From positions 310,001-374,000 of the forward strand of contig NC_012796.1 of assembly GCF_000010665.1 (NCBI RefSeq): a DNA stretch of 64,000 bases, in the 5' to 3' direction. A model generated the notes under the pieces. That model did no database searches, was not told the origin of the DNA, and saw nothing but the letters and a program-made list of their open reading frames with translations. The translations under genes were made by a program, and so were the position numbers. Positions 45,042-54,875 of the stretch are shown here, in pieces (positions within the stretch are counted from its first letter, which is position 1; the number at the start of each line of letters is the position of its first letter). This stretch comes from Solidesulfovibrio magneticus RS-1. GTDB taxonomy: Bacteria; Desulfobacterota; Desulfovibrionia; Desulfovibrionales; Desulfovibrionaceae.

Positions 45042-46965
45042 GGTTTTCAGTGATTTGTTGCAAGTTCTTGAACACTAGTTTCCGGACAGCCACGGATAAT
45101 AATTTTCGGTCAGTGCTTTCGGGGTTGATATCACACGGCCGTCTGGCATCGGGATGCTGTAACAACAATTTTATAGGTTGTTGGCCTCGTAAAATGTCGG
45201 TCGGGATATTGATATTTATGGTTCCTGGTTCAGTAACAATGAGACTAAAAAAAGGGAAATTGTTGATTGTCACTGTTACTCGTTGTCGTTCAAGAAGTCC
45301 TGGAGCCAAAAGGGGCTTGAGATCCATTTCGAGGGCAACGCTAGGAATAGAGGGCATACTTTTCTCGTCGAACGACAAAAAAAGTACTGACTCATCGCCA
45401 ATCATCCACGAGTGGTCTTTTTCCGCGCCGACCCAGCCTTGTGCTTTATAGCCGTCTGCGTTGCCTTCGCTGGTAAAGTCAATCGTTGTGCCAATGCAGT
45501 AAGCGTAGTTATGTGGTTCGTTGAGTTTGATGTGAATTTTCCAGAGAGCATCGGCAGTTTCGTGGACTAAACTCCTGATCCGTTCTGTGGTCGGACAGGG
45601 AGAGTCTTCCAAGGAAAACAGAATCAGCCTTCTTAAGCTTCTGTTGTCTTTGACGTAATAAGCGTCGGCAACAGGGTCATGCCCATAATCCAATGTGACG
45701 TCTAACTGGAGGGTGGGGTGAAATGCCTCGCTAATGAGTGTCCATGTCATCTTCGACGGAGCACGGTCGGGAATCTCAAGGGCTACGCGATTGGCCGAGC
45801 TAATGAGACGGAGCAACGCTACAAGCGTCTGCTCATAGTCTTCGCGTGTTTCGCAGCCTGGTGAAATATCCAGGCCGAGCAGCACAAGATTGAAGGCTCC
45901 CAGGCAGGAGGAATCGAAATTAGAATCAGCTAGGTTCGTCTGGTGTAAAAAGAGCGTGGTGCCTGCTTCCGCTGCCAAGGCTTCAACTTCAGCAACGTAT
46001 TCTTGCGGTGCGTAAGGCTCAACGAGATGTACCACGGAGGCTTGTTGCAGGTGTCTGACGACAGTATTGGGGTAGCCGCCAACTTCAACGACGGTGCAAT
46101 CAGTCTGATCGATGAATTCCATCGCTAGAACGTATCGTAAGCGGTAGGCAGAGGTAGTCAAATACTGCCAATGTGTAAATCGTGATTTTCTCTTGTATTC
46201 GGTAATGCAAGACTGTAGCTCTTCTTGTGCCAATGTTGTTTTACGACCTTTGTCAGTAAATTCAGTCCAATTCTGCGGTTGTCTCGGGACATCTGGTGGC
46301 AGGGCGCGGCGCAAGAGGATTGTGCCGGTACCCACTTCGGGGAAAGTGAGATGTTCCCATCCTGGATAGCTTTCCAAAATCTCTCTAACAGCTTCGCTTA
46401 CGCTCGGCAGGCGGTAATCATGCAGGGTGATCATACCCTGTTGCGTCAATAGAGGGGCATAGGCTTTAAAATCCGCCAAGACCCCGGTCCGGGAATGGTC
46501 GCCGTCGATATGTAAATAATCAATGCCAATACCTTCCGTAGTTAAGATTTTCGCCGCATCCCGTGAAAGCATGGGCAAGACGAGAATATCTGATTCCCGC
46601 TGTAGAAAAGTATTTTCCGTTGTCAGCCATCCCCCTGGTTGGTGAGGGCTGCCAAAAGCCAGATCCGGTATGTCGGCGTCAATAAGCATGGTTACTGACG
46701 GATCAATGCCAATGTCCAGTTGTGCCCGGCGCATGAGGCTTGGAACGAAACCGCCACCTGAGCCGATGCAAATCGACACTTGGCTACGACTCAGATAGCC
46801 GAGCGCGTAGTATAAAATGCCAGCTCCCAGATAATGATCCAGTGCGCCATGGCTACCAGCAAAAGGGTCGTTGCCAAAGTCGTGTCGTGCAACATCAGGA
46901 TGAATTAAAAACGAACGATCTCCCCGTTGTATAGAAGCTTCTTTCGAGCCATCACGTCCGTTCAT
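45031..46965 (-). CDS. Multidomain protein: two methyltransferase-like domains with beta-rich tail
   Basis: A 644-residue protein. The first domain resembles Methyltransf_24 enzymes (ICIGSGGGFVPSLMRRA, DYLHIDGDHSRTGVLADFK, MITLHDYRLPSV). The second begins CTVVEVGGYPNTVVRHLQQ and includes LVEPYAPQEYVAEVEAL, VLLGLDISPGCE, a nucleotide-binding-like fold. The last ~170 residues are beta-rich (GWVGAEKDHSWMIGDESVLF), similar in style to the modules in the giant GT protein. GAGGA precedes ATG 46965. It is first in a three-gene overlapping unit (46965 to 37646). O-methylation or tailoring of glycan is suggested; substrates are unknown. Confidence 0.78.
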   Translation of the reverse strand: MNGRDGSKEASIQRGDRSFLIHPDVARHDFGNDPFAGSHGALDHYLGAGILYYALGYLSRSQVSICIGSGGGFVPSLMRRAQLDIGIDPSVTMLIDADIPDLAFGSPHQPGGWLTTENTFLQRESDILVLPMLSRDAAKILTTEGIGIDYLHIDGDHSRTGVLADFKAYAPLLTQQGMITLHDYRLPSVSEAVREILESYPGWEHLTFPEVGTGTILLRRALPPDVPRQPQNWTEFTDKGRKTTLAQEELQSCITEYKRKSRFTHWQYLTTSAYRLRYVLAMEFIDQTDCTVVEVGGYPNTVVRHLQQASVVHLVEPYAPQEYVAEVEALAAEAGTTLFLHQTNLADSNFDSSCLGAFNLVLLGLDISPGCETREDYEQTLVALLRLISSANRVALEIPDRAPSKMTWTLISEAFHPTLQLDVTLDYGHDPVADAYYVKDNRSLRRLILFSLEDSPCPTTERIRSLVHETADALWKIHIKLNEPHNYAYCIGTTIDFTSEGNADGYKAQGWVGAEKDHSWMIGDESVLFLSFDEKSMPSIPSVALEMDLKPLLAPGLLERQRVTVTINNFPFFSLIVTEPGTININIPTDILRGQQPIKLLLQHPDARRPCDINPESTDRKLLSVAVRKLVFKNLQQITENHDI

Positions 46966-47400
46966 CGTCGTGATCCTCGTTGAGGAGAATAGGATCTGAA
47001 AGTGTCGTCATAACTAATCCGAAAAATACTAGACGTGAGAAGTTTGCCTTGTTTCGATGCAAAATGGAAGGGTTGTTTCTTTGCGGAAAGGCAGAGGGTT
47101 GATCCATCTTGTCAGATTAGGGCGATGATGCAAAGCGTGAATAAACCTTGGAGTGAAACTGCGAGGGAAACTCTTGTGTTGCTGTCAGCGGGATGACATA
47201 TGTCTTGTGGGTTGATCACACAGGTAATCATGGCGGCCGTCAGAAAGTAATTTGGCTATAGGCGTCCGCGCATTCTGGTCACGCACTTGTAGATGAGGGA
47301 AAAGTTAATGAGGAAAGCCCTGCAAACAGAACTTTGCAGGGCTTTGTCAATATCTTTGCAATGCACGGGACTAACTGGCAGGATAAAATCTTATTTTGAA
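46966..47400. other. Intergenic gap with one terminator
   Basis: A 435-base gene-free gap between the exported-protein pair and the methyltransferase gene, both on the minus strand. It holds the hairpin at 47314-47345 and presumably the promoter of the three-gene unit. I saw TAGTAT near 47026 but no fitting -35 box. No other structure was noted. Confidence 0.5.
47314..47345 (-). terminator. Strong hairpin after small exported protein gene
   Basis: A perfect 13-base inverted repeat AAAGCCCTGCAAA / TTTGCAGGGCTTT with a 6-base loop lies 56 bases past the stop of the 47401 gene. The arms end in A/T triplets and a T-rich stretch follows on the minus strand (CATTAACTTTTCCC). It is a good intrinsic-terminator candidate. 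Confidence 0.7.
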
Positions 47401-47709
47401 CTATTGCTTGACAAGGTAAAGGGCTGTTAAAACTTTGTTGGATGATTGGTACTGGACCGTAAGATTGGAAGCGAGCGCTGTCATGGCAATGGCGGAAACC
47501 ATGGAAACGGAGCCGCTGGGAATAGTTAGTGTAGCAGATGTTGAGCTACCCGTGGGAGTGATATTTATATAGTTGACAGGAGCGTCGGCCCCGGAGGGTA
47601 CCGTCAAAAGGTAGTTCACGGTGCCTGTGGTCGGAGCTGCCCAGGAGGGCGTTGTGGTGGAAAGCACCACAAGAGAAATCAGCAGCAGGATCTTGAACAA
47701 CGATTTCAT
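47401..47709 (-). CDS. Small exported protein, unknown function
   Basis: A 102-residue protein with a signal peptide (MKSLFKILLLISLVVLSTTT, cleavage after PSWA) and a mature part of about 78 residues, rich in Ser, Thr, Val and Ala: GTVNYLLTVPSGADAPVNYI and SSTSATLTIPSGSVSMVS. The Thr/Ser content and repeated strand-like hydrophobics suggest a surface or outer-membrane beta protein. AGGA precedes the ATG. It is 12 bases downstream of the STN-like gene and ends at a strong terminator, so the two form an operon. No family is recognised. Confidence 0.7.
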   Translation of the reverse strand: MKSLFKILLLISLVVLSTTTPSWAAPTTGTVNYLLTVPSGADAPVNYINITPTGSSTSATLTIPSGSVSMVSAIAMTALASNLTVQYQSSNKVLTALYLVKQ

Positions 47710-47721
47710 CAGTTCCTCCGA

Positions 47722-48645
47722 TTATTTTGGGGTGTCCAATTTTTCAGTCCCCGATGGACTGCTTTTCATGCTGGAACGCAGCGTTGACGAAGTCGTGGAT
47801 TGAGACGTGGCGCTGTCAGCTTCAGACTTGGAGTCTGCCACGGAGGCACTTTTGTCCGCCAGGGTTTTGTTGGCTTCTATGAGATCCGCACGCATTTGTT
47901 CGTGCGTGAGAGTGGTTCCGTCAGGAAGTTCAATGACTCTGTCGGCGCTGGTGACCGCATCCGCCTCATGCTGTTGCTTGCGCAGATCTCCAAATGTTAC
48001 AGGTTGTCCATCGTCCCCCTGGAACGCGATGTCGTGAGGTTTAGGTGTAAGCAGTTCGATCTGATCGCGCCGGAGAAGAAGCTCGCGAACCGTAACGTTC
48101 TCCTCGTTCGGAAACTCTATGACTTCGTCGAGATTCGGGGGGGCCTTGGCTGTCAAAGCATCGGCTGCGGTTTGGGCGGGGTCAATCTCCGGAAAGGCGT
48201 TGGCGGCTTGGGCCTGCTGTGGCGTATTTTTTGCCGAATTGATGGATGTCAGATCCGATGGTTGGCTGGCGCTGATAGGGGCGTTTGCCTGAACACCAAT
48301 GCCGTTGATGACAGCACGCTGCTTGGCTTGGTCAATGGTTATCGCATAACTCTCGACTTTTGCTGCCTCAAGAATTCTATTGAGGATGTCGATTTGTGAG
48401 TTGCTCTGAATATTGATCCGAACCATGTTGCTTGAGGATATCCCAACGAGCTGAACCTCAATCTGACTTTCTTTGGTGAATATCTTCAGGCAATCACTTA
48501 GGCTTGTATTCTGACAAAATACTGAGAGTTGTTTGGCGTCTTGAGCCAATGATAATGAGGTAATGCAAACGACTCCGGCAAGGCAGCAAAGTGTTATGCC
48601 GAAGACGTTATACATATATCTGTTGATGTGGCAGTGTTTTTTCAT
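47722..48645 (-). CDS. Exported protein with STN-like domain
   Basis: About 307 residues. The signal-anchor region (about residues 8-35: YMYNVFGITLCCLAGVVCIT) is followed by a secretin/TonB short N-terminal (STN)-like domain: LSVFCQNTSLSDCLKIFTKE, VRINIQSNSQIDILNRILEA and KVESYAITIDQAKQRAVI. The remaining ~180 residues are low-complexity, Ala/Gln/Asp/Ser-rich, with no barrel, so it is not a secretin or TonB receptor. ATG 48645 is chosen because the longer start adds a basic, unlikely leader. It is co-transcribed with the small exported protein. It may bind envelope partners or recognise an export complex. Confidence 0.7.
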   Translation of the reverse strand: MKKHCHINRYMYNVFGITLCCLAGVVCITSLSLAQDAKQLSVFCQNTSLSDCLKIFTKESQIEVQLVGISSSNMVRINIQSNSQIDILNRILEAAKVESYAITIDQAKQRAVINGIGVQANAPISASQPSDLTSINSAKNTPQQAQAANAFPEIDPAQTAADALTAKAPPNLDEVIEFPNEENVTVRELLLRRDQIELLTPKPHDIAFQGDDGQPVTFGDLRKQQHEADAVTSADRVIELPDGTTLTHEQMRADLIEANKTLADKSASVADSKSEADSATSQSTTSSTLRSSMKSSPSGTEKLDTPK

Positions 48646-49290
48646 GGTCCATCTTTGGTGGGGGTGAGACAAGGTAAGCCTTTTTAAGCTTCTCTCGGAG
48701 CATTTCGGTCGGATCAACTTCGCGACACGGAGAAATAGTGTCGTATTTCACCAGGGTTCAAAAATTAAAGAAGTCTACTATCTTGTAGCCATTTCTTGTC
48801 TGCCAGTCAAGATCACTCCATGCTCGGCGGGGATCTTTTGTGGAAGCTAACTATTTCCACTTATTGTAATTGTCTTGGGATAACTATTCTTTGTTTACGT
48901 TTGATCTCAACACTGTCTGGAACGCAAGCCTTGACGCAAATCGTTGCTTTTGAGGAATGGTCAGTTACAAGGCATGGTTACTGGAAAGGCTCCGAGGCTA
49001 TCGAAAGAAATAGATCGGCGTATGGGCCAACCAATCGTCAAAACGTCTGGAGAAATTTGACTGTCGTTTGATTGATCGTGCCAGTGCGAGCAAACGAATG
49101 TCTCAGAATTGATTGTCTTTAGAGAGAAGAAATTCAGCAATTACTCCAGTCATTCGACGAATAACATTCATTCTTCATTGCAATAGGATGCCCTGGGCAA
49201 GTGGGCATACTAACAGAAGGCAGACGCGATAATCCGTGCGCTGCGTTTCAGATCGTGCACATCGTCGATCCCGCGTGGGGTCCAAGAGGC
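48646..49290. other. Gene-free gap between the low-G+C region and flippase
   Basis: A 645-base gap. A short open frame at 48796-49071 (plus) has no ribosome site or recognisable motif and is not called. A possible minus-strand promoter (TTGAAC, 18 bases, TATTTC, about 48734-48763) could serve the STN-like gene. After about 49200 the sequence turns GC-rich, marking the right edge of the low-G+C region. No direct repeat, tRNA or integrase was seen at the edge. Confidence 0.45.
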
Positions 49291-50751
49291 TTAGCCCATT
49301 CCCACCTGGGCCTTTTGGGCCCGCAGTTCCTTGCGCCATTGCAGAACCAGGAATACAAAGGGAACCAGGGCCAACACTTCCGGGATCTCGCGAATACCAA
49401 GCCGGTAGGTGGCGAAATAGAGTGCGGCGCCGGCCAGACAGGCCACCGCGATGCGCCACATGGACTTGAGGTCGATGATGCGCATGGTGGCCTGGCAGTA
49501 GGTGGTGGTGGTCACGGCCACGGCCGCCTTGGTGATGAGCATGGACAGGCAGGTCCCGAGCAGGGGGTCCATGGGAATGAGCGTGGCGCACAGGGCCAGG
49601 TTCAGGACCAGCCCTCCGATGTAGACGAACAGCAGCAGCCGCTGCTTGCCCTGACTCATCATAAGATAGGCGGCGAGGTTGTGGATGAAGCCGCAGATGA
49701 TGGTGCCGACCAGCCACTTCTGCATCCACATGGCGTCGTAGTATGCCCCGCCGTAGATCAGCCCGATGAGCCTGTCGGACTCGATATACAGCACGAACAT
49801 GATAGGGATGGACGCGCCGATGAGCCAACGCACGGAGTTGTTGGCCAGACGGGTGAACTCGCTTTTGTCGCTTTTCCACAGCCGCACGAACAGCGGGTAG
49901 AGGATGCTGCGCAGGAGCAGGTTGGAGACCAGGATGGAGATGCCGTCCACCAGCTCCCAGGTGACGCTGTACTGGGCCACTTTGGTGGGGCCGGCCTGGT
50001 TTTGCAGGAAGTAGAGGTTGGCCTTGTTGTAGAGGATGGCAGCCAGGGCCATGAGCACGAAGACCGTGCCGTTTTTGGCCGTGGCCCAGGTGCGGGCCAG
50101 GGACTTGCGCTTGAGCGACAGGCCGTCGAAATTGGTGAACTTGAGCGCCATCCAGACGCCGCCGATAAGGTTGACGACGTTTTCGATGAGTTTAAAGAGC
50201 GCGATCCAATGCGGCGCTGCCCCAAGGGACAACAGCGCGATGGCGTAGCCATAGCCGAGGATGCCGGACACCACCCGGATGCGGCCCTCGATGTCCTGCC
50301 GGCCTTCCACCCGTATGGCCACGAAAAACGAGCTGGCGATGGCTTCCAGGCCCACGCCGGCCGAGATGACCAGGACGAGGTTCTTCAGCCCCGGCGTATA
50401 GCCCTGCCAGTGGATAAAGACGGCAACGCCCAGCCACCCGGCCACCAGGAGCGCGCCTTTGAGCAGGGTGTACTGGGCCAGGATGTCGCCTTTGTGGCTG
50501 AACTTCTTGCACAGCGACGAGACCAGCGGCTGGTTGAGGCCGAATTCGCCAAGAAAGAGAATGATGGAGGCCAGGCCGAAGGCGACCATGAATTCGCCGT
50601 AGTCGCTGGAGGACAGCCGGGCGAGGTAGATCAGGAAAAAGGTGTGCAGGCCGTCGTGTATCCACTGCGCGCCGGCGAGTTGCAGAAATTTGGACAGGAT
50701 GCCGTAGGACGGCTTGGACGCTTTGCTGGGCTCGGGGGATTTGGGGGGCAT
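49291..50751 (-). CDS. Wzx-type flippase (second)
   Basis: A 486-residue polytopic protein of the oligosaccharide flippase family: IYLARLSSSDYGEFMVAFGL is the classic N-terminal motif, NKANLYFLQNQAGPTKVAQY and LIGLIYGGAYYDAMWM (the G-x-Y-xxA repeat) are further family marks. There are about 12-14 helices. AGGGGG lies 9 bases before ATG 50751. It follows the long-tailed radical SAM gene by 58 bases on the same strand and could move that gene's product. It is not closely similar to the flippase at 3342, so each probably serves its own glycan. Confidence 0.88.
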   Translation of the reverse strand: MPPKSPEPSKASKPSYGILSKFLQLAGAQWIHDGLHTFFLIYLARLSSSDYGEFMVAFGLASIILFLGEFGLNQPLVSSLCKKFSHKGDILAQYTLLKGALLVAGWLGVAVFIHWQGYTPGLKNLVLVISAGVGLEAIASSFFVAIRVEGRQDIEGRIRVVSGILGYGYAIALLSLGAAPHWIALFKLIENVVNLIGGVWMALKFTNFDGLSLKRKSLARTWATAKNGTVFVLMALAAILYNKANLYFLQNQAGPTKVAQYSVTWELVDGISILVSNLLLRSILYPLFVRLWKSDKSEFTRLANNSVRWLIGASIPIMFVLYIESDRLIGLIYGGAYYDAMWMQKWLVGTIICGFIHNLAAYLMMSQGKQRLLLFVYIGGLVLNLALCATLIPMDPLLGTCLSMLITKAAVAVTTTTYCQATMRIIDLKSMWRIAVACLAGAALYFATYRLGIREIPEVLALVPFVFLVLQWRKELRAQKAQVGMG

Positions 50752-50809
50752 CGGGTGTTCCCCCTTCCGGCCGCGCGGGGCGGCCGGAAGGGAAGTTCAG
50801 GCGGTACGA

Positions 50810-52687
50810 CTAGCGTCCCTTGGTCTTTTTCTTGGCGGCCTTGCCGGCTTTCTTGGCCGGCTTTTCAGCGGCGGGCTTGGCCGTCTTGGCGGCCTTGGCC
50901 GGCTTGGCTTCGGCGGCCGGTGCCGGTTTGGCGGCCTTGGCCGGTTCGGGCGCGGCCGGCGCGGGCGGCAGGTCCACTTTCACCACGGGATCGCTGATGC
51001 CCTTGGTGGCCGGGGCGGTCTCGATCCGGGGGGCCGGCACGGGCTGCGGCTCAGGTTCCGGCGTGGGGGCAGGCTCCGGAGTCGGTTCCGGCTCGGACTG
51101 CGGCGCAGGCTCCGGAGTCGGTTCCGGAGTCGGTTCCGGCGTAGGCTCAGGAGCCGGTTCGGGCAGGGGTTCGGGTTCCGGCTCAGGCGTCGGCTCCGGT
51201 TGGGCCACGGGCTCGGGTGCCGGAGCGGGTTCCGGCTGCGGCTCGGGCTGGGCCACGGGCTCGGGTGCCGGGGCCGGCGCGGGCGTCGGCGCAGGGGCCG
51301 GCGCGGGAGCCGGGATCGGTTCGGGCTGGGGCGCGGGCGTCGGCTCAGGTTCCTTCACCGGCTCAGGGGCGGGTTCGGGAGCCGTCACGGGTTCGGCGGC
51401 CGGCTCGGCAGCCGCCTGGGGCGCGGGAGCCGGGGCCGCCTTGGCGCCGCCGCCGCAGCAGCCGCGCGGGGCGCACTGAATAAACGCGCCGAACTTCTCC
51501 AGCTCGTCCACCCGGCAGCTCCAGACCAGCTTGTCCTGGTAGTAGATGGCGTCGGGGCAGCCGTCGCACATGTTCTGGCGGCCGTCGTCAAAGAGGTCGC
51601 AGGGCTGGATGACCATGATGGACTGGATGTGGATGGGCTTGGTCCACTGCTTGGGCTTGAGCAGCAGCCGGCCGAAAATCTTGCGCAGGCTCTTGTTGAA
51701 GGGGGTGAGGAAAATGAGCTTTTGCAGCCAAGCCGTCCAGCAAGGCCGGGTGTAGGCCAGGTAGGTGCCGAACAGCACGTGGTGGAAGGCCTGCATCCAC
51801 TCGGCGAACTTGGCGTCGAGGTAGCCGAAGATTTCGTCCTTGGAGCCGGCGCGAAGGGTGAGCAGCCACTTCATGGTGCGCGGGTCCTCGGTGCCGTTTA
51901 GATAGGCGCAAGGCTCGTGGTCCGGATAGGCCAGCCGGATGGCGTCGGCGATCTCCTGGGAGTCGAGGTCCTCGTGGTTTTCCTGATGGTCGAGCTGGTA
52001 GACGAGGCTGCCGACGTCCACGGGCTTGCCGTTGGCGAACACGTCGAAATCGCCGCGCTTTCGGGCCGAGCGGAAGAGAATGTAGACCATGGTCTGGACC
52101 AGGTCGATGTGCTCGTGGGCCCAGCGGGTGAGCATGGGGATGTCGGCCAGGGTGTCGCGGTAGATGGTGGCGTTAAACGAACACGACACCGTGCCGCCAC
52201 TGTGCTCGTGGATCATTTCGGCGAGTTTCAGGCGCAACGCGCACAGATCTTTCTCGCTGGCCCCTTTCCAGCCGGGCCGGACCTGGTGGGAGTCCACGTG
52301 CATGGTGAACCCGACCACGCCGGCGGCGGTCAGTTCGCGCACCAGCTCCGGGGTCAGCGCCTGGCCGTTGGAATTGATGATGGGCTTCCAGCCCTGGGCC
52401 GCGACGTAACGCACCAGGGGCACGATGTCGGGATAAATAAGCGGCTCGCCGCCGGCAATGGAGATGCCGTCGGTGCGACGCATCTTTTTGACCTGCTCCA
52501 GATCCCGGATGACGTCGGCCAGGGGTTTGTGGCCGAAGGGATCGTTCTCGCGGTAGCAGCCTTCGCAGTACAGGTTGCACTTGGTCGTCGGCTCAAGCCA
52601 GGTGATGGCGTTGTCGGCCAGGTTCCAGGGCATCCGGTAGTACAGATGCGGCGTCAGCGGGCGTTTTCTCATGGCGGTTGCATCCAT
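50810..52687 (-). CDS. Radical SAM protein with Pro/Glu-rich and Lys/Ala-rich tail
   Basis: About 625 residues. The barrel has [16 protein letters not shown] (Cys37, 41, 44), [28 protein letters not shown] and [13 protein letters not shown]-terminal Cys cluster follows ([37 protein letters not shown]). Residues ~415-570 are almost only Pro, Glu, Ala and a few Gln/Val, in short P-x-P-E repeats. The last ~50 residues are Lys/Ala-rich, histone-H1-like, ending AAKKKTKGR. The start is ATG 52687 or ATG 52672. No upstream ribosome site is clear. It shares its strand with the flippase. The tail could tether the enzyme to DNA, membrane or substrate. Not a known named enzyme to me. Confidence 0.82.
   Translation of the reverse strand: MDATAMRKRPLTPHLYYRMPWNLADNAITWLEPTTKCNLYCEGCYRENDPFGHKPLADVIRDLEQVKKMRRTDGISIAGGEPLIYPDIVPLVRYVAAQGWKPIINSNGQALTPELVRELTAAGVVGFTMHVDSHQVRPGWKGASEKDLCALRLKLAEMIHEHSGGTVSCSFNATIYRDTLADIPMLTRWAHEHIDLVQTMVYILFRSARKRGDFDVFANGKPVDVGSLVYQLDHQENHEDLDSQEIADAIRLAYPDHEPCAYLNGTEDPRTMKWLLTLRAGSKDEIFGYLDAKFAEWMQAFHHVLFGTYLAYTRPCWTAWLQKLIFLTPFNKSLRKIFGRLLLKPKQWTKPIHIQSIMVIQPCDLFDDGRQNMCDGCPDAIYYQDKLVWSCRVDELEKFGAFIQCAPRGCCGGGAKAAPAPAPQAAAEPAAEPVTAPEPAPEPVKEPEPTPAPQPEPIPAPAPAPAPTPAPAPAPEPVAQPEPQPEPAPAPEPVAQPEPTPEPEPEPLPEPAPEPTPEPTPEPTPEPAPQSEPEPTPEPAPTPEPEPQPVPAPRIETAPATKGISDPVVKVDLPPAPAAPEPAKAAKPAPAAEAKPAKAAKTAKPAAEKPAKKAGKAAKKKTKGR
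51030..51440 (-). repeat. Imperfect in-frame repeats coding the Pro/Glu-rich tail
   Basis: Recurring plus-strand units such as GGCTCCGGAGTCGGTTCCGG (about 51074-51093 and again at 51110) and GGGCCACGGGCTCGGGTGCC (51203 and 51250) encode P-E-P and P-x-P-E repeats on the minus strand. The region is internally repetitive and would be prone to slippage, so tail length may vary between strains. Confidence 0.75.
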
Positions 52688-52800
52688 TGGGCAGGGTATT
52701 TGCCGCTTTGGCGGCGACTCGGCGTTTGCGTTACCGCAAATGGCCGGGGCTGGCAACCGCGATGCCCGGGAACGGCATGTTTTCGCGGGTCGCAAGGCTG

Positions 52801-52829
52801 CAGCGGCCCGAACACCGTCCGGGCCGCTG
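52801..52829 (-). terminator. GC-rich hairpin downstream of ABC importer operon
   Basis: A perfect 10-base inverted repeat CAGCGGCCCG / CGGGCCGCTG with a 9-base loop lies 23 bases past the stop of the permease gene at 52852. No T-run follows on the minus strand. It separates the BMP importer operon from the radical SAM gene. Terminator function is inferred from position. Confidence 0.5.
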
Positions 52830-52851
52830 GGGAAGAAAGGGTGGAAAAAAA

Positions 52852-53835
52852 CTAGAAGCCCTTGTCCAGGGCGCCGACGATGGCTCCGGGCGCGCCGCCG
52901 GCCGTGCGCGGCATGAAGCGGCCCAAAAGCGGCACGCGCCTTGCCGCCTCGCGGAAGGCGGCCGAGCGGCGCAGGTTGACCACGAGCAGGGTGAGGATCA
53001 TGACCGGGAAAGGGGCGATCTGAAACAGCGTGCCGGAAAGGCCGGGCAGCACGTCCTGGAGCGCTATGCCCGAGACCTGGATGGCGGCGAAGAACAGCGC
53101 CCCAAGGGCCACCCGCACCGGTTTCCAGCCGCCGAAGATGACGATGGCCAGGGCAATCCAGCCCGCGCCCTCGCAGCCCTGGGGATGGCCCCAGCCGGGC
53201 TTGACGGCCAGGGAATAAAAACCGCCGGCCAGCCCCCCCAAGGCTCCGCCGATGAGCGCGCAACCGAACTGCACCTTCTTTACGGCCAGCCCGCGCGCGG
53301 CGGCCGCCGCCGGGGCTTCGCCCACGGCCCGCACCACCAGCCCCGGCCGGGTGCGCATGAGGAAAAACCAGACCACGGCCACGGCCACGAGGCTGAGCAT
53401 CACCACCGGGCTTTGGCGAAAGACGGCCGGGCCGATAAGCGGCAGGTCGGACAACCCAGGAATGGACAGCGCGCCGAGATCCGGCCCGGGCTGCCTCGCC
53501 TGGGCATGGCCCATGAAATAGGCCAGTTCCCGGCAAAAAAGGGTCAGTACAAAGCCCACGGCCAGCTCGGATGCGCCGAGAAATAGCCCGAAAACGGCCA
53601 AGACGGCGGCGATGGCCGCGCCGGAGCCGGCCCCGGCGGCAAGCCCCAGCCACGGGTCGCCCGTGGCCCGGGCGGCGGCAAAGGCGGCCATGGCGGCGAA
53701 CAGCACGGTGCCGTCCATGGACAGGTTGATGACCCCGGCCCGTTCGGACACGGTTTCGCCGAGAGCAGCAAGAATAAGCGGCGCGGCGGCGAACAGCACG
53801 GCCCCGAGCAGGGCGGCGGCGTAATCCAACGTCAT
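52852..53835 (-). CDS. BMP-type ABC importer permease (second)
   Basis: A 327-residue inner-membrane permease of the branched-chain-amino-acid/nucleoside-type (YufQ/NupQ-like) family: [20 protein letters not shown] is its signature near residue 25, with [19 protein letters not shown] and [15 protein letters not shown] later. About 9-10 helices. It overlaps the other permease by 4 bases (ATGA). The longer frame to 54408 is a shadow. With the neighbours at 53832, 54872 and 56378 it forms a complete BMP-type importer (substrate-binding protein, ATPase, two permeases). A nucleoside, purine or simple sugar substrate is expected. Confidence 0.9.
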   Translation of the reverse strand: MTLDYAAALLGAVLFAAAPLILAALGETVSERAGVINLSMDGTVLFAAMAAFAAARATGDPWLGLAAGAGSGAAIAAVLAVFGLFLGASELAVGFVLTLFCRELAYFMGHAQARQPGPDLGALSIPGLSDLPLIGPAVFRQSPVVMLSLVAVAVVWFFLMRTRPGLVVRAVGEAPAAAAARGLAVKKVQFGCALIGGALGGLAGGFYSLAVKPGWGHPQGCEGAGWIALAIVIFGGWKPVRVALGALFFAAIQVSGIALQDVLPGLSGTLFQIAPFPVMILTLLVVNLRRSAAFREAARRVPLLGRFMPRTAGGAPGAIVGALDKGF

Positions 53836-54875
53836 GGCCGGCCTCCGCCGAGTCCGGCCGGCAGGATGCGCCGGGCGGCGAAAAGGGTCAGCACCAGCAC
53901 CCCCTGGACCACGCCGGCCAGGGAGGAATCCAATGACAGGGACAGGGGCAGCTGGATGGAGCCGACGGTGAGGACGGCGAAAAAGAGGCAGGCCAGGGGC
54001 AGAAAGCGCAGGCTGCCCGAGGCCAACAGCACGGCCATGATGGCGGTGTAGCCGTAGTTGCCGGAAATGGACGGAATGAGGCGGTGGTAGAGCCCGGCCA
54101 CCAATATGCCGCCGGACAGGCCGGCCAGGGCCCCGCCGATGGCCATGGCGGCCAGCATCCGGCGCTTTGGCGAAAGGCCCAAACGCTCGGCGGCCATGGC
54201 GTTTTGGCGCACGGCGGACAGGGTCAGGCCGAAAAAGGTGCGATGGAGCAGCCAGGCCACGAAGACAAAGGCGCACACGGCCAGGACAAGGCCCCACAGG
54301 CTCATGGGCTTGCCGCCCAGGGCCGGCAGCCACAAGGCGGCGGGCAAGGGCTCTGTGCCGGACATCGAAGCCATGCCCGGGCGCTTCCAGGGGCCAAGGA
54401 TCAGCCACAACGACACGCCCATGGCCACGAAATTGAGCCCCAGGCCGGAGAAAATCTCATGAACCCGGCCGTGGGTGCGCAGCACGCCCGATAACAGCGC
54501 CCAGGCCATGCCGCCGACCATGGCCGCAATCAGGGAGCCGGCCACGGCCAGCTCGCCCGGCAGGCCGCCCGAGAGGCCGAAATCGCGCAGAAACCAGAGG
54601 CAAAAGACCGAACCCAGGGTGATCTGGCCTTCCACGCCGATGTTCCAGAGGTTGGCGGCGAAGGTGACGCACAGGGCCGCGCCGCATAACAGCAGCGGGA
54701 CCAGGGCCGAAAGCGTGCGCAGCCAGGCCTGGCCCGAACCCAGGCCGCCGGAAAGCATCACGGCCAGGGTGTCGATGGGCGGCGCGCCGGCGGCGGCCAC
54801 AATGGCCAGGGTCACGCCCAGGGCCAGGGCCAGGGACAGGCCGGCCCGGCGCAGGAAGGCGGCGCGGTCGGTCAT
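53832..54875 (-). CDS. BMP-type ABC importer permease (first)
   Basis: A 347-residue permease of the same family as its neighbour (YufP/NupP-like). The signature [20 protein letters not shown] lies at about residue 70. [20 protein letters not shown] and [20 protein letters not shown] are further family blocks. About 9-10 helices. It overlaps the ATPase stop and the second permease start by four bases each, so the operon is tightly coupled. It forms the membrane channel together with the second permease. Confidence 0.9.
   Translation of the reverse strand: MTDRAAFLRRAGLSLALALGVTLAIVAAAGAPPIDTLAVMLSGGLGSGQAWLRTLSALVPLLLCGAALCVTFAANLWNIGVEGQITLGSVFCLWFLRDFGLSGGLPGELAVAGSLIAAMVGGMAWALLSGVLRTHGRVHEIFSGLGLNFVAMGVSLWLILGPWKRPGMASMSGTEPLPAALWLPALGGKPMSLWGLVLAVCAFVFVAWLLHRTFFGLTLSAVRQNAMAAERLGLSPKRRMLAAMAIGGALAGLSGGILVAGLYHRLIPSISGNYGYTAIMAVLLASGSLRFLPLACLFFAVLTVGSIQLPLSLSLDSSLAGVVQGVLVLTLFAARRILPAGLGGGRP

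Noticed and set aside
48796-49071. 91-codon plus-strand frame in the gap before the flippase
   Set aside because: No ribosome site, no signal peptide or family, and no neighbour on its strand.
34380-49290. Low-G+C region as a classical genomic island with attachment sites
   Set aside because: Composition change is visible, but no flanking direct repeats, tRNA or integrase were found, so I call it acquired-looking only.
52173-52580. Short minus-strand frames over the long-tailed radical SAM gene
   Set aside because: Shadows of the main frame; no independent support.
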